A stretch of DNA of 64,000 nt from Rhodobacter sp036398515 (GCA_036398515.1 DASWPI010000080.1:1-64000), one strand, 5' to 3'; positions 41,021-51,698 are shown, counted from the first letter of the stretch. Notes: generated from the sequence alone by a model not told the origin. Numbers and translations: made by a program.

Positions 41021-42832
41021 ATGGCACGCGCACCTCTTTTACAATTGAATGGCATCTCGCTGACCTTCGGCGGCAATCCTGTTTTCGACGGGCTGGATCT
41101 GGTGGTCCAGCAGGGGGACCGGGTCGCCCTGGTCGGTCGGAATGGCTCGGGGAAATCCACCTTGATGAAGGTGATGGCCGGGTTGATCGAACCGGACCGC
41201 GGTGGCTGTGTGGTCTCGGCGGGAACGCATGTCGGCTATATGGAGCAGGAACCCGATCTGTCGGGCTTTGCGACGCTGGGTGATTTCGCTGCCTCCGGGC
41301 TGAGCGATATGGACCATTACAAGATCGACATGGTTGCCGAGGGGCTGAAGTTCCGGCCCGAAGCCGATGTGGCTACGGCCTCGGGTGGGGAACGGCGGCG
41401 CGCGGCGCTGGCGAAACTGCTGGCCGAGGCGCCGGAATTGATGCTGCTGGACGAACCGACCAACCATCTGGACATCGAGGCCATCGCCTGGCTGGAACGG
41501 GAATTGAAAGAGACGCGGGCCGGATATGTGCTGATTTCGCACGACCGGGCGTTCTTGCGCAATCTGACGCGGGCGACCCTGTGGATCGACCGGGGGCAGG
41601 TGCGTCGGCAAGAACGTGGGTTTGAGGCCTTTGAGGAATGGCGCGAGCAGGTCTGGACCGAAGAGGATGAGGCCCGCCACAAGCTGGACCGCAAGATCAA
41701 GGCCGAGGCTAAATGGGCCGTCGAGGGCATTTCGGCCCGGCGTAAGCGCAATATGGGCCGGGTGCGGGCGTTGCAGGATCTGCGCGAACAACGCGCGGGC
41801 CAGATCCGCCGTCAGGGTGTGGCGGCGATGGAGATCGATTCGGGCAACCAGTCCGGCAAGCGGGTGATCGAGGCGCAGGGGCTGGAAAAACGCTTTGGCG
41901 ACAAGACCATCGTCGCGGGTTTCGATCTGCGGGTGATCCGTGGCGACCGGGTGGCTTTCGTCGGACCGAACGGGGTGGGCAAGACCACCTTGCTGAAGAT
42001 GCTGACCGGTGAAATCATGCCCGATGCCGGGGTGGTGACGCTGGGCACCAATCTGGAGGTGGCGGTGTTCGATCAGGCGCGCGCCACGCTGGATTTCAGC
42101 ATGACGCTGTGGGACGGGCTGGTGAATGATCCCGATATGCGGGTATCTGGCCGGGCCGATCAGGTCATGGTGCGCGGCACGCCGAAACATGTGGTGGCCT
42201 ATCTGAAGGATTTCCTGTTCGACGAATCGCAGGTGCGGGCCCCGATCGGATCGCTGTCGGGGGGCGAGCGTGCGCGGCTGTTGCTGGCGCGGATCATGGC
42301 GCGGCCGTCGAACCTGTTGATTCTGGATGAACCGACCAACGATCTGGACGTGGAAACGCTGGATCTGCTGCAAGATATCCTGGGCGATTATCAGGGCACG
42401 GTGCTGCTGGTCAGCCACGACCGCGATTTCATCGACCGGGTGGCAACCACGACCATTGTGATGGAAGGCGATGGCCGGGCGACGGTTTATGCGGGCGGCT
42501 GGACGGATTATCAGGCGCAGAAGGCCCTGGCGGTGACCGAGGCGCAGTCCGAGGCCAAACCCGCGCCCAAGGCCGTGGTGGCGGAAAAGCCCGCGCCGGT
42601 GGCGAAGAAATCCGGGCTGAGTTTTACCGAAAAACACCGATTGGACAGCCTGCCGGGCATCATCGAAAAACTGGAATTCGAGATCGGCAAGCTGCACGAA
42701 TTGCTGGCCGATCCGGCGTTGTTCGGTCGCGAACCGGTGAAATTCCGCAAGGCGACCGATATGCTGGCTGAACGGCAGGCGACATTGGCCGCGGCTGAGC
42801 AGGAATGGCTGACGCTGGAGGAAAAGGCGTAA
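41021..42832 (+). CDS. ABC-F family ATPase (Uup-like)
   Basis: A 603-residue soluble protein with two ABC domains and no membrane segments. Domain 1 has GRNGSGKST, ASGGERRR and LLDEPTNHLD; domain 2 has GPNGVGKTT, LSGGERARLLLAR and LILDEPTNDLD. A charged interdomain linker (about 200–275) and a C-terminal Ala/Pro linker plus coiled coil (about 530–603, LEFEIGKLHELLAD) match Uup. ABC-F proteins act on the ribosome; Uup also affects transposon excision in E. coli. The start is ATG at 41021. Confidence 0.93.
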   Translation: MARAPLLQLNGISLTFGGNPVFDGLDLVVQQGDRVALVGRNGSGKSTLMKVMAGLIEPDRGGCVVSAGTHVGYMEQEPDLSGFATLGDFAASGLSDMDHYKIDMVAEGLKFRPEADVATASGGERRRAALAKLLAEAPELMLLDEPTNHLDIEAIAWLERELKETRAGYVLISHDRAFLRNLTRATLWIDRGQVRRQERGFEAFEEWREQVWTEEDEARHKLDRKIKAEAKWAVEGISARRKRNMGRVRALQDLREQRAGQIRRQGVAAMEIDSGNQSGKRVIEAQGLEKRFGDKTIVAGFDLRVIRGDRVAFVGPNGVGKTTLLKMLTGEIMPDAGVVTLGTNLEVAVFDQARATLDFSMTLWDGLVNDPDMRVSGRADQVMVRGTPKHVVAYLKDFLFDESQVRAPIGSLSGGERARLLLARIMARPSNLLILDEPTNDLDVETLDLLQDILGDYQGTVLLVSHDRDFIDRVATTTIVMEGDGRATVYAGGWTDYQAQKALAVTEAQSEAKPAPKAVVAEKPAPVAKKSGLSFTEKHRLDSLPGIIEKLEFEIGKLHELLADPALFGREPVKFRKATDMLAERQATLAAAEQEWLTLEEKA

Positions 42833-42899
42833 CGGCGGAAATCCGCCTTGCCTGACCCCGGCGGATGTATAGGCTGTGCCAAATTCCCGGAGGCATGCC

Positions 42900-43310
42900 T
42901 TGGCAGATGACTTGAACCGGCTTTCCCGATGCCTCTGCGCGGCTGCGCTGTTCTTGCCGGGCGTGGCGATGGCGCAGGATGTCGTGGTGCCTTCGGGCCA
43001 GCCGGTGCAATGGATCGAGACCCTGCGTGACCTGCAGGGGCCATCGGGTCTGACGTTGCGGTTTCGCTTTGTGGCGCCGGAACTGGGCACGCCACAGGCG
43101 GTTTCGCAAGATCAGCTGGAGGCTGATATGCAGGCGCTATGCGACGGTTATGCGCTGCCCCGGGTGGCCGCAACCGGGCCGCAACCGGCGCAGATCGTGA
43201 TCAGCCTGTCCAGCAAGGTGATTCCCTTTGGCGAATCCGATGCCACCGTGGCGCAATTTTTCGACGCCTATTCCATCGTGGACGGTGTGTGCAGCTGGGA
43301 TATGTTCTGA
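42900..43310 (+). CDS. Small exported protein, probably DUF6497 family
   Basis: A secreted protein of about 136 residues. I propose a TTG start at 42900 because a GGAGG sits six bases before it, giving LADDLNRLSRCLCAAALFLPGVAMAQ, a standard signal peptide cut after AMA. The first possible start in this frame is a GTG at 42876, which has no ribosome-binding site. The mature part (DVVVPSGQPVQWIETL … IVDGVCSWDMF) is short, with two cysteines near the end of the domain. It resembles Rhodobacterales proteins I recall as DUF6497; no function is known. Confidence 0.7.
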   Translation: MADDLNRLSRCLCAAALFLPGVAMAQDVVVPSGQPVQWIETLRDLQGPSGLTLRFRFVAPELGTPQAVSQDQLEADMQALCDGYALPRVAATGPQPAQIVISLSSKVIPFGESDATVAQFFDAYSIVDGVCSWDMF

Positions 43311-43410
43311 TCGGGCGGCGATATTCCGCGTCTGACGATAAAGCAGCCCGCAATATGTCATAAATGCGATTTGGGCGCTTCCAGCTTGCACGTTCCCGCG
43401 ATAGTTTCGG

Positions 43411-43436
43411 CATGAGTTGGAATTGTCCGACTCATG
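43411..43436. promoter_or_regulatory. Imperfect inverted repeat upstream of the small lipoprotein gene
   Basis: Arms of 11 nt (43411–43421 and 43426–43436) differ at one position and are separated by 4 nt. The element lies 65 bp upstream of the lipoprotein ATG and about 100 bp after the preceding stop. No T tract follows, so an operator or leader structure is as likely as a terminator. Confidence 0.45.
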
Positions 43437-43501
43437 ACATGTTCGGGCGGATGGTCCATGTGCCTGTGCATGGTGAAGCCACCGTCTAAATGGAGTTGAA
43501 A

Positions 43502-43627
43502 ATGTCGAAAGCTCTTATCGCCGTCGCCCTTGTTGCATTTGTCGCCGCTTGTGCGCCGAAGCCCGAACCGGTTGCTCCGGCTCCGGCTCCTGTGACCACC
43601 GAACCGACCTATCACAGCAAGCTCTGA
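43502..43627 (+). CDS. Very small lipoprotein (41 residues)
   Basis: A 41-residue predicted lipoprotein. MSKALIAVALVAFVAAC is a complete short lipoprotein signal with lipobox VAAC (C17). The mature part is only 25 residues and is Pro/Ala-rich (PKPEPVAPAPAPVTTEP). GGAG lies ten bases before the ATG. It is too short for usual gene-length cut-offs but has a coherent signal and codon use. It resembles small entericidin-like or proline-rich lipoproteins; function unknown. Confidence 0.75.
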   Translation: MSKALIAVALVAFVAACAPKPEPVAPAPAPVTTEPTYHSKL

Positions 43628-43635
43628 TTGGTTTC

Positions 43636-43686
43636 ACCGGGGGCTCGGTAATTCTGTGCCCCCGGTCCTGCTTGGCCGGGGCTTTG
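43636..43686 (+). terminator. Overlapping hairpins, terminator or attenuator
   Basis: One 9-bp stem pairs 43636–43644 with 43658–43666. A second, mutually exclusive stem pairs 43660–43665 with 43676–43681 and is followed by CTTT. The arrangement could terminate the small lipoprotein transcript or act as an attenuator for the next gene. Confidence 0.5.
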
Positions 43687-43799
43687 TGCTTTGGCCAAGG
43701 TTCGCTTATCCGAATAATACGGATTCGCGGAAAAATCTGCCGCCTGTGGTTGCGTCTTGTCGCGGGCGCAGGCAAAGCCTCTGCGCAGGAGGTATTCCC

Positions 43800-44186
43800 A
43801 TGTTGAAACATCGTGGATTTCCGGGACGTTTGACCGGAACAGATCACCAGTTCGTCATTCGTCGGGCGAACAAGGCCGGTGCGACCAAGATCATCCGTCG
43901 TGAACGCTACAAAGACCGTGCGGCGACGGATCGGCGTGCCGATGCGGGCTTCATGGCCGCGCTATGGACCAATTTTGGGGAAGAACCGTTTGAGCGTGGC
44001 AATCTGGATGCCGGGCGTCTGAGCTGGTTGATCGGACGCGAAGTGGTCTGGGCCGAAGAACCCAGTGACCCCGCATCCTATGATCAACTTCTGAAAATAG
44101 ATGTGAAACGGGCGCAGGCGTCCTTTCCCGAAGTGTTCGACGACCCCGATGCCTTTGAATGGGATGAGGCGGACGACGAGGACTAG
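43800..44186 (+). CDS. Hypothetical protein, basic N-terminus and acidic tail
   Basis: I do not recognise this 128-residue protein as a named family. It starts at 43800 after a good GCAGGAGG site. Residues 1–50 are strongly basic (HRGFPGRL, RRANKAGATKIIRRERYKDR), and the C-terminus is very acidic (DDPDAFEWDEADDED). There is no signal peptide or membrane segment. The charge split suggests nucleic-acid or protein binding, but that is inference. It is followed by a 386-bp stretch without a gene. Confidence 0.7.
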   Translation: MLKHRGFPGRLTGTDHQFVIRRANKAGATKIIRRERYKDRAATDRRADAGFMAALWTNFGEEPFERGNLDAGRLSWLIGREVVWAEEPSDPASYDQLLKIDVKRAQASFPEVFDDPDAFEWDEADDED

Positions 44187-44572
44187 GCCGGGGCGCTCTG
44201 GGCGCGATTCAGCCAATATTTTCCGTCATATGGCAGATTATCGCCGAACCGGGCGGGGTGTGCGGAATTGCTTTTGCCAAGGCCCGGTCCGGGCGGCACT
44301 GTGCGGGGGTGTCCTGCGGTCGTGTTTCGTTTGATCGTCTGCGGACAGGGGCGCGGTTCACATCCCTTACCCTTCCTGTGCCTTACGGGCCGGTCGTCTG
44401 GCCGGTCCGTTTTTTTGATGGAATATCACGTTCGGCACCGTCGGCGCCTCGCCGCCGACGTCTGTGAACCGGCGTGGCAGATCGGGGCGGGCGCTAAAGG
44501 TTGCGGTTTTCCTTGCCATCGGGCTGAGGTAAACTACTTGGGAATGACATCCTTTTTCAGAGGCAAACGACA
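44187..44572. other. Gene-free stretch with terminator and hairpin
   Basis: No convincing coding frame is seen in these 386 bp. The contents are a strong terminator at 44386–44416 located 200 bp after the preceding stop, a second hairpin with 8-bp arms (44439–44446 and 44453–44460), and the leader of the small Gly-rich lipoprotein. The 200 bp before the terminator is either a long 3' UTR or a small RNA gene. Confidence 0.5.
44386..44416 (+). terminator. Strong Rho-independent terminator in a gene-free stretch
   Basis: A 10-bp stem with two G·T pairs (44386–44395 with 44400–44409) closes a 4-nt loop and is followed by seven T residues. Confidence 0.85.
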
Positions 44573-44776
44573 ATGCGCCGTATTCATATCCTTCTTGCCC
44601 TTGTTGCCGTGACCGCCGTGGCGGGTTGCGAAAGCCAAGGTGGCCGCGCGCTGGCCGGTGCCGGTGCCGGTGCGGTTATCGCCGATGCGACCGATCAGAA
44701 CATTGTGGCTGGCGCGGCCTTGGGCGCGCTGGCGGGCGGCGCAAGCTGCAACCTGGGCGTTGGCGGCCGCTGCTGA
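44573..44776 (+). CDS. Small glycine-zipper lipoprotein
   Basis: A 67-residue predicted lipoprotein. The signal MRRIHILLALVAVTAVAGC ends in lipobox VAGC (C19). The mature part is glycine/alanine-rich with zipper-like repeats (ALAGAGAGAVIADATDQNIVAGAALGALAGG), resembling small Gly-zipper lipoproteins that insert in or associate with membranes. It ends with two further cysteines (SCNLGVGGRC). AGAGGC precedes the ATG. A long perfect terminator follows, so it is a stand-alone gene. Function unknown. Confidence 0.8.
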   Translation: MRRIHILLALVAVTAVAGCESQGGRALAGAGAGAVIADATDQNIVAGAALGALAGGASCNLGVGGRC

Positions 44777-44811
44777 TCGCAGCGCGTTTCCCGCAAGGGC
44801 CTGAAATCAGT

Positions 44812-44847
44812 AATGCCACCGGACGCATCCGTCCGGTGGCATTTTTT
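44812..44847. terminator. Strong terminator after the glycine-zipper lipoprotein
   Basis: A perfect 14-bp stem (44812–44825 with 44830–44843) with a 4-nt loop is followed by a T run. It also lies just past the stop of the convergent DUF4174 gene and can serve both. Confidence 0.92.
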
Positions 44848-44869
44848 GTGATCTGATCACACCCGCGTT

Positions 44870-45358
44870 CTAGCCGCCGACGCGATTTCCGCCGGAATTG
44901 TTGAGCGTGGCTGGCGCATTGCGGATCTCCTCCCGCCGGATCGGCATTTTGTCGATCGCGCTGGTGATTTCGCGGCCGCCGCGCGGTGTCGGCTTGCGCT
45001 GTGCCACGGTGCCATCCTTTTCCACGACGACGATGGAGAACCCACGCGGACGCAGGGTGCGGCGGACATCGGACATTGTCTCTGGGTCGGTGTCGGTGAT
45101 GATCACCACATCGCGCGCGGCCAGATCGGGCCAGGCGGCCTGTAACGACCGCATCTGTTCCTGAAACGCCGGATCTGCGGCGCTGTCGGCAAACACCACC
45201 ACGGGCCGTTTGTGCCAGATGAAATCCTGCATGTTGGCCTGTGCGGCGGGCAGGGGGGCGAAATCTGCGATTTCTTGCGCAGACAGCCCGGCCCCTGACG
45301 ACAGGATCACGGGAGTGGCAAGGAACAGGGCGGCGGTAAACCGTAGTGTTCGGATCAT
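44870..45358 (-). CDS. DUF4174 domain exported protein
   Basis: A 162-residue protein with a signal peptide (MIRTLRFTAALFLATPVILSSGAGLSAQ, cut near residue 28). The mature part shows the DUF4174 pattern: FIWHKRPVVVFADSAADPAFQEQM, then DVVIITDTDPE, IVVVEKDGTVAQRKP and a final AIDKMPIRREEI. The fold looks thioredoxin-like but lacks a CxxC motif. GAGGAGATC precedes the ATG. It is convergent with the lipoprotein gene and divergent from the DnaJ-like gene. Function unknown; likely periplasmic. Confidence 0.85.
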   Translation of the reverse strand: MIRTLRFTAALFLATPVILSSGAGLSAQEIADFAPLPAAQANMQDFIWHKRPVVVFADSAADPAFQEQMRSLQAAWPDLAARDVVIITDTDPETMSDVRRTLRPRGFSIVVVEKDGTVAQRKPTPRGGREITSAIDKMPIRREEIRNAPATLNNSGGNRVGG

Positions 45359-45471
45359 CGGGATCTCCTCTGATCAACATATAGGTGGCTTTGGTGGTTC
45401 GCGCCATGGGCTTGGGCCGGAACATCGACCGGCAACGCTTGCAGCGCGGGCACGGCGGGGTATGTTAGGGC

Positions 45472-46182
45472 ATGGACCATTCCGTTTCCCTTTGGACAAG
45501 GATCGCCGACGCGCTAGCCGCCCTGACCAGGGGCGAGGGGCTGGCGGTGGTTTTTGATCATCTGCGCGCGCCACCCGAACGGTCGGTCGCCTTTACCATC
45601 GCGGTGATCGCGCTTGGTGCTAAAATGGCCAAGGCCGACGGCCGCGTCACGCGTGACGAGGTCGCCGCTTTCCGCCGGATCTTTCAGATCCCGCCGGGCG
45701 AAGAGACGCATGCCGCACGTGTGTTTGATCTGGCGCGTACCGATATTGCCGGTTTCGATGCCTATGCCCGCAAGATCGCGGCGATGTTCGGCCCGCGCAG
45801 CGCCGCCCTGCGCCATGTGTTGGAAGGGTTGTTCGCCATCGCTGTCGCCGATGGCGATTATCACGAAAGCGAGGAATATTTCCTGCGCGAGGTCACCCGG
45901 ATCTTCGGTTTTGACGACACCTGCTTTCTGTCGATGCGGGCGGGCTTCGTGCCGGATGCAGAGCCCGATCCCTGGACCGTGCTGGAACTGGCGCCGGGGA
46001 CGCCGATGGATCAGGTCAAGGCGCGCTGGAAGGATGCCGTGCGCGAGGCCCACCCCGACCATGCCATCGCCAGTGGCCTGCCGCGACAGGCGATCCGTCT
46101 GGCCGAGGAACGCGTCATGGCGTTGAACCGTGCCTGGCAGCAGATCCGCGAAGGGATGCGCAATGCGCATGGCAACCTATAA
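45472..46182 (+). CDS. DnaJ-domain protein, DjlA-like
   Basis: A 236-residue protein with an N-terminal TerB-like helical domain (about 35–145, AFTIAVIALGAKMAKADGRVTRDEVAAFRRIF and EGLFAIAVADGDYHESEEYFL) and a C-terminal J domain (about 165–230) with the intact HPD motif in REAHPDHA. This is the DjlA plan, but the N-terminal membrane anchor of E. coli DjlA is absent. It would stimulate DnaK in the cytosol. It overlaps the next gene by 20 bases. Confidence 0.87.
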   Translation: MDHSVSLWTRIADALAALTRGEGLAVVFDHLRAPPERSVAFTIAVIALGAKMAKADGRVTRDEVAAFRRIFQIPPGEETHAARVFDLARTDIAGFDAYARKIAAMFGPRSAALRHVLEGLFAIAVADGDYHESEEYFLREVTRIFGFDDTCFLSMRAGFVPDAEPDPWTVLELAPGTPMDQVKARWKDAVREAHPDHAIASGLPRQAIRLAEERVMALNRAWQQIREGMRNAHGNL

Positions 46183-47176
46183 CGTTGAATGGTTCAATGG
46201 CCTGTTCGACCGTCAGGGCCGGTTGCTGGACGATGACGGCTGGTCCGCACGATATGGGGTGACGCGGGCGCAGCAGCTGGGGGCGTTGGGAATCGTTTTT
46301 ACCGCCGTTGATGCCGATGTGTTTTTGGTGGTTGAGGCGCCCGATGATGCGGACGGCCATCGGACTTTTGATCAGCTGGAACGCTTTGCAGCGCGGTTCG
46401 GGTTGCGTCAGCGCCGCGCCATGCTGGGCTATGCAAATGATTCACAACAGGAAATCGCGCTGTTATATGACCCCGATGTTGTGACCATCGACCATGATCC
46501 GCATCCCGGAACGGCCGAGGCGCCGCGCTTTGACAAGCGGTTGAGTATTGATCTGGATATAGATGACCGTCTGGATACGGTGATTTTTTCCAAGCCGCCC
46601 CTGGAGGCGCGCATGCGGACCGGGGCAGGGCGTGATCTGCGGCTGATCGGGGTGCATATCAAATCCAAAGCGCCGCATGGGGCCACCGATCCGGCGGCTA
46701 TCGTGCGGCAGGCCATCGAGAACCGGCGCAAGCAATTGGCGCAATGCATCTGGTTGCGGCGCCGGATCGACCAGCATCTGGATGCGGGCGATACCTGTAT
46801 AGTGCTGGGGGATTTCAATGACGGGCCGGGTCTGGATGAATATGAACGGCTGTTCGGGCGCTCGGGGTTGGATATCGTTGTGGGCGAGGGCTTGCCACCC
46901 GCGCGGCGCATGCGCGACCCGCATGTGCGCCTGAGCAGCCATCACCCACTGACCGCACAACCGGCCTCGGCGCGATTTTACCGCAACGATCTGCATCAGT
47001 ATTTTTCGGCGATGCTGGATTATATCCTGTTGTCCCCCGATCTATGCGCCGATGCGCCGGCTTGGCGGATCTGGCATCCGTTCGATGATCCGGGCTGTTA
47101 CCGGGTGCCCGAACTGCGCGAGGCCCTGTTGCAGGCCTCGGACCATTTTCCGGTCAGTGTGGATATCGCGTTGTAG
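46163..47176 (+). CDS. Endonuclease/exonuclease/phosphatase family protein
   Basis: A 337-residue metal-dependent hydrolase of the EEP (DNase I-like) superfamily. MRMATYNVEWFN carries the metal-binding Asn, FLVVEAPDD the catalytic Glu position, LRLIGVHIKSKAP the histidine strand, CIVLGDFNDGPG the GDFN motif, and ASDHFPVSVDI the terminal SDH. No signal peptide is visible. Substrate may be nucleic acid, phospholipid or sugar phosphate. The start at 46163 or 46169 lies inside the end of the DnaJ-like gene, suggesting coupling. It is convergent with ppx, 4 bp apart. Confidence 0.87.
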   Translation: MRMATYNVEWFNGLFDRQGRLLDDDGWSARYGVTRAQQLGALGIVFTAVDADVFLVVEAPDDADGHRTFDQLERFAARFGLRQRRAMLGYANDSQQEIALLYDPDVVTIDHDPHPGTAEAPRFDKRLSIDLDIDDRLDTVIFSKPPLEARMRTGAGRDLRLIGVHIKSKAPHGATDPAAIVRQAIENRRKQLAQCIWLRRRIDQHLDAGDTCIVLGDFNDGPGLDEYERLFGRSGLDIVVGEGLPPARRMRDPHVRLSSHHPLTAQPASARFYRNDLHQYFSAMLDYILLSPDLCADAPAWRIWHPFDDPGCYRVPELREALLQASDHFPVSVDIAL

Positions 47177-47180
47177 CGCG

Positions 47181-48737
47181 TCAGACCCGCTCGACGATGG
47201 GGGTAGCCTTCATCGCGCTGGCCAGCGATTGGAACCGGGCCTCGGTCACCTCGCCGAACAGTGGTTCGCCGCGCGCGCTCAGTCGCAGGGTCAGCTGATT
47301 TTTCTTTGATTGGTAATCCAGGCTGGCGATCTGGGCCAGATCGGGGGAAGAAAACATTGCGCCAAAGCGCATCGCCTTGCCCAGAATTTCGGCCTCGCGG
47401 ATCTGTTCGGTGGTCAGCAGCGAAAACAAGGGCTCAAACCGTGATCCGCTGCGGGAGTTCTTGTAGCGATGCAGCAGCGCCAGGCCGATGAACACGCGCT
47501 CGGGGTGACTGAGCGCGGCCATGTCGGCGCGGGTGGCATTGTCGAAACAGGCCTCGGCACGGTAATCTGGATGGGTGCGCCAGGTGGTGTCGTGCAGATA
47601 GCAGGCGGCCCGATGAATGCGGTAACGGTCGGGCGGGATGATGCCAAAGATCGGTGCGATGAACCGATGCAGGGTTTTGGCGAAACCGGGCACGCGGGCC
47701 TGGGTTTTTTCGGCGTAGCGGCAGGCCTCGATCGGCGGGTCACGGGTGCGCAGCCGATCCGGCATTTTTTCGTACAGCAGGCCCTCGCGGATGCCATAAG
47801 AGGAAACGTCGATCTCCTTCGGCTTGAACGTCTGGATCAATTCGCGCAGCACCAGACTGGCCAGCGGCACCAGTTCCATCCGCGCGGCGGAGGTGCCGGT
47901 TTGGGCGCGTAGTTGATTCAGCTCACTTTTCTCGATCCAGTCCAGCGTTTTCAGCAGGTTGTCTGGTTCCATCCGGTATTCGTGCAGCACCAGCAACGGA
48001 TAGCCTCGCCGCTCCATATCCAGTCGCGCGATGGCCCGCCATGACCCGCCCACCAGATAGATCCGTTCATGGCCCAGCCCCACGGCCGCCACCAGATCCG
48101 CGATCACCGTCTGGATATGGGCGATCAGCTCTTTGCGGCCACCCTTGATCTGCTGCAACCGGAAGGGGCCCAGTTGCGATGTGGCGCGCCGCCCCACGGT
48201 GCCATTGCCGATCTCGGCCAGCTCCATCGAGTTGCCGCCGATGTCGCAGATCAGACCCTGCGCCTCGGGCCAGCCCAGAAACACGCCCTGGGCCGACAGG
48301 CGTGCCTCTTCGGGGCCGTCGATGATATGCAGACTCAGCCCGGTTTCGCGTTCCAGAATGGCGCGGAATTCCGGGCCGTCCTCGGCGTCGCGCATGGCGG
48401 CCGTGGCCACGCAGGTCAAGGGGCCGATGTTCAGCCCCTTGGCCACCGCCGCAAACCGGATCAGCGCCGTCAGCGCGCGTTCGCGCCCCTTGGGGCTGAG
48501 CCTGCCGGTTTCCGCCAGTCCCTGCCCCAGACCCGCCATGACCTTTTCATTGAAGAAATAGGCCGGTGAGCGCGCCGCACCGTCAAAAACCACCATTCGG
48601 ACCGAGTTCGACCCGACATCCACCACGCCAACACGGCTGAGCGCGCGGGCGGAGGGGTCATCGAACAACGGTTTCCCGAACGGGTCCCATTCATCGGCTT
48701 CGTGTGCCACTCGTGGGCCTTCGGTTGCTGCGTCCAT
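47181..48737 (-). CDS. ppx: Exopolyphosphatase (Ppx/GppA family)
   Basis: A 518-residue ASKHA-fold phosphatase that degrades polyphosphate from the ends, or hydrolyses pppGpp. The phosphate-1 loop is GVVDVGSNSVRMVVFDG and the phosphate-2 loop is LICDIGGNSMELAEI. The C-terminal part contains an HD-like helical domain. It directly follows ppk1 on the minus strand with a 45-bp gap, so synthesis and breakdown of polyphosphate are encoded together. Confidence 0.92.
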   Translation of the reverse strand: MDAATEGPRVAHEADEWDPFGKPLFDDPSARALSRVGVVDVGSNSVRMVVFDGAARSPAYFFNEKVMAGLGQGLAETGRLSPKGRERALTALIRFAAVAKGLNIGPLTCVATAAMRDAEDGPEFRAILERETGLSLHIIDGPEEARLSAQGVFLGWPEAQGLICDIGGNSMELAEIGNGTVGRRATSQLGPFRLQQIKGGRKELIAHIQTVIADLVAAVGLGHERIYLVGGSWRAIARLDMERRGYPLLVLHEYRMEPDNLLKTLDWIEKSELNQLRAQTGTSAARMELVPLASLVLRELIQTFKPKEIDVSSYGIREGLLYEKMPDRLRTRDPPIEACRYAEKTQARVPGFAKTLHRFIAPIFGIIPPDRYRIHRAACYLHDTTWRTHPDYRAEACFDNATRADMAALSHPERVFIGLALLHRYKNSRSGSRFEPLFSLLTTEQIREAEILGKAMRFGAMFSSPDLAQIASLDYQSKKNQLTLRLSARGEPLFGEVTEARFQSLASAMKATPIVERV

Positions 48738-48782
48738 CGTCTTATCCTGCCGTCTCTCGGGGCGTCGGGCGCACTTTACCCG

Positions 48783-50945
<2,163 letters not shown>

Positions 50946-50999
50946 GATGCCGCTTATATCGCGTGCCATTGTAATGCTGTTGTGACAGTCTTGACCGGG

Positions 51000-51671
51000 T
51001 CAGGCCAAACTGTCCAGCACCTCGGCGGCCATGACGCGGGTCAGGGGGCGGCCCTCGGCCACTGCGCGCGCATCCAGCGCCGTGACCAGCCGCCGTGCGG
51101 TGCCCAAAGACCGGTCCATGCGCGTCACCAGCCACGGGATCAGGCTGTGCGGCACCTTGGTCTGGCGGTCGTTGAACAGCTTGACCAGCACCGCTGACAG
51201 CAGCGCGTCATCGGGCGCGGCGATCCGCACCAAGGCGCTGGCGGTAACCCGGCTGATCAGGTCGGGTAGGGTCAGGCCCCAGTCGCGCGGCGGTGCATTG
51301 GCGGTCAGCAACAGCAACCCGCCCTCGGCCTGCATCAGGTTGTGAAGATGGAACAGGGCCGCCTGGCCGCCCGCCGTGGCGGTATGCTGGGCGTCCTCGA
51401 TCACGGCGGCGCGGGCGTGGACCAGACGGGGGGCATCGGCCTCGGTCAGGTCGCGTGCGGCAAGAATCGGGGCATCCTGCGCCTCGGCCCAGATCGCGGC
51501 CAGATGCGATTTTCCGGCGCCTTCGGGACCAACCAGCACCATCCGCCCCATCGGCCAGCCCTGCGGCACATCCAGCGACGCCAGCGCCAGCGCATTTGCG
51601 GGCGATACGAAAAAATCATCCCGGCCCCGCGCCTGCCGCACAGGAAGGTCAAGGATCATCTGGCGGGTCAT
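51000..51671 (-). CDS. hda: Hda-like regulatory inactivator of DnaA
   Basis: A 223-residue AAA+ protein resembling DnaA domain III without the DNA-binding domain IV. It begins QMILDLPVRQARGRDDFFVSPANALAL, carries a Walker A P-loop VGPEGAGKSHLAAIWAE, and the arginine-finger region LPDLISRVTASALVRI. With the sliding clamp, Hda promotes hydrolysis of DnaA-bound ATP after replication starts. In alphaproteobacteria this protein is called HdaA. Gaps of about 30 bp to both neighbours support one operon. Confidence 0.88.
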   Translation of the reverse strand: MTRQMILDLPVRQARGRDDFFVSPANALALASLDVPQGWPMGRMVLVGPEGAGKSHLAAIWAEAQDAPILAARDLTEADAPRLVHARAAVIEDAQHTATAGGQAALFHLHNLMQAEGGLLLLTANAPPRDWGLTLPDLISRVTASALVRIAAPDDALLSAVLVKLFNDRQTKVPHSLIPWLVTRMDRSLGTARRLVTALDARAVAEGRPLTRVMAAEVLDSLA

Positions 51672-51698
51672 GCGGTATGCGGTTTCCTTGGGTCGCCG

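Noticed and set aside
41039..43090. 683-codon minus-strand frame opposite the ABC-F gene
   Set aside because: The plus strand holds both ABC cassettes in full; the antisense frame is a composition artefact.
44258..44467. 69-codon plus-strand frame containing SFDRLRTG
   Set aside because: The peptide resembles translations of dispersed repeats seen in other genomes, but only one copy is visible here and the frame crosses a strong terminator. I do not call it a gene or a repeat family.
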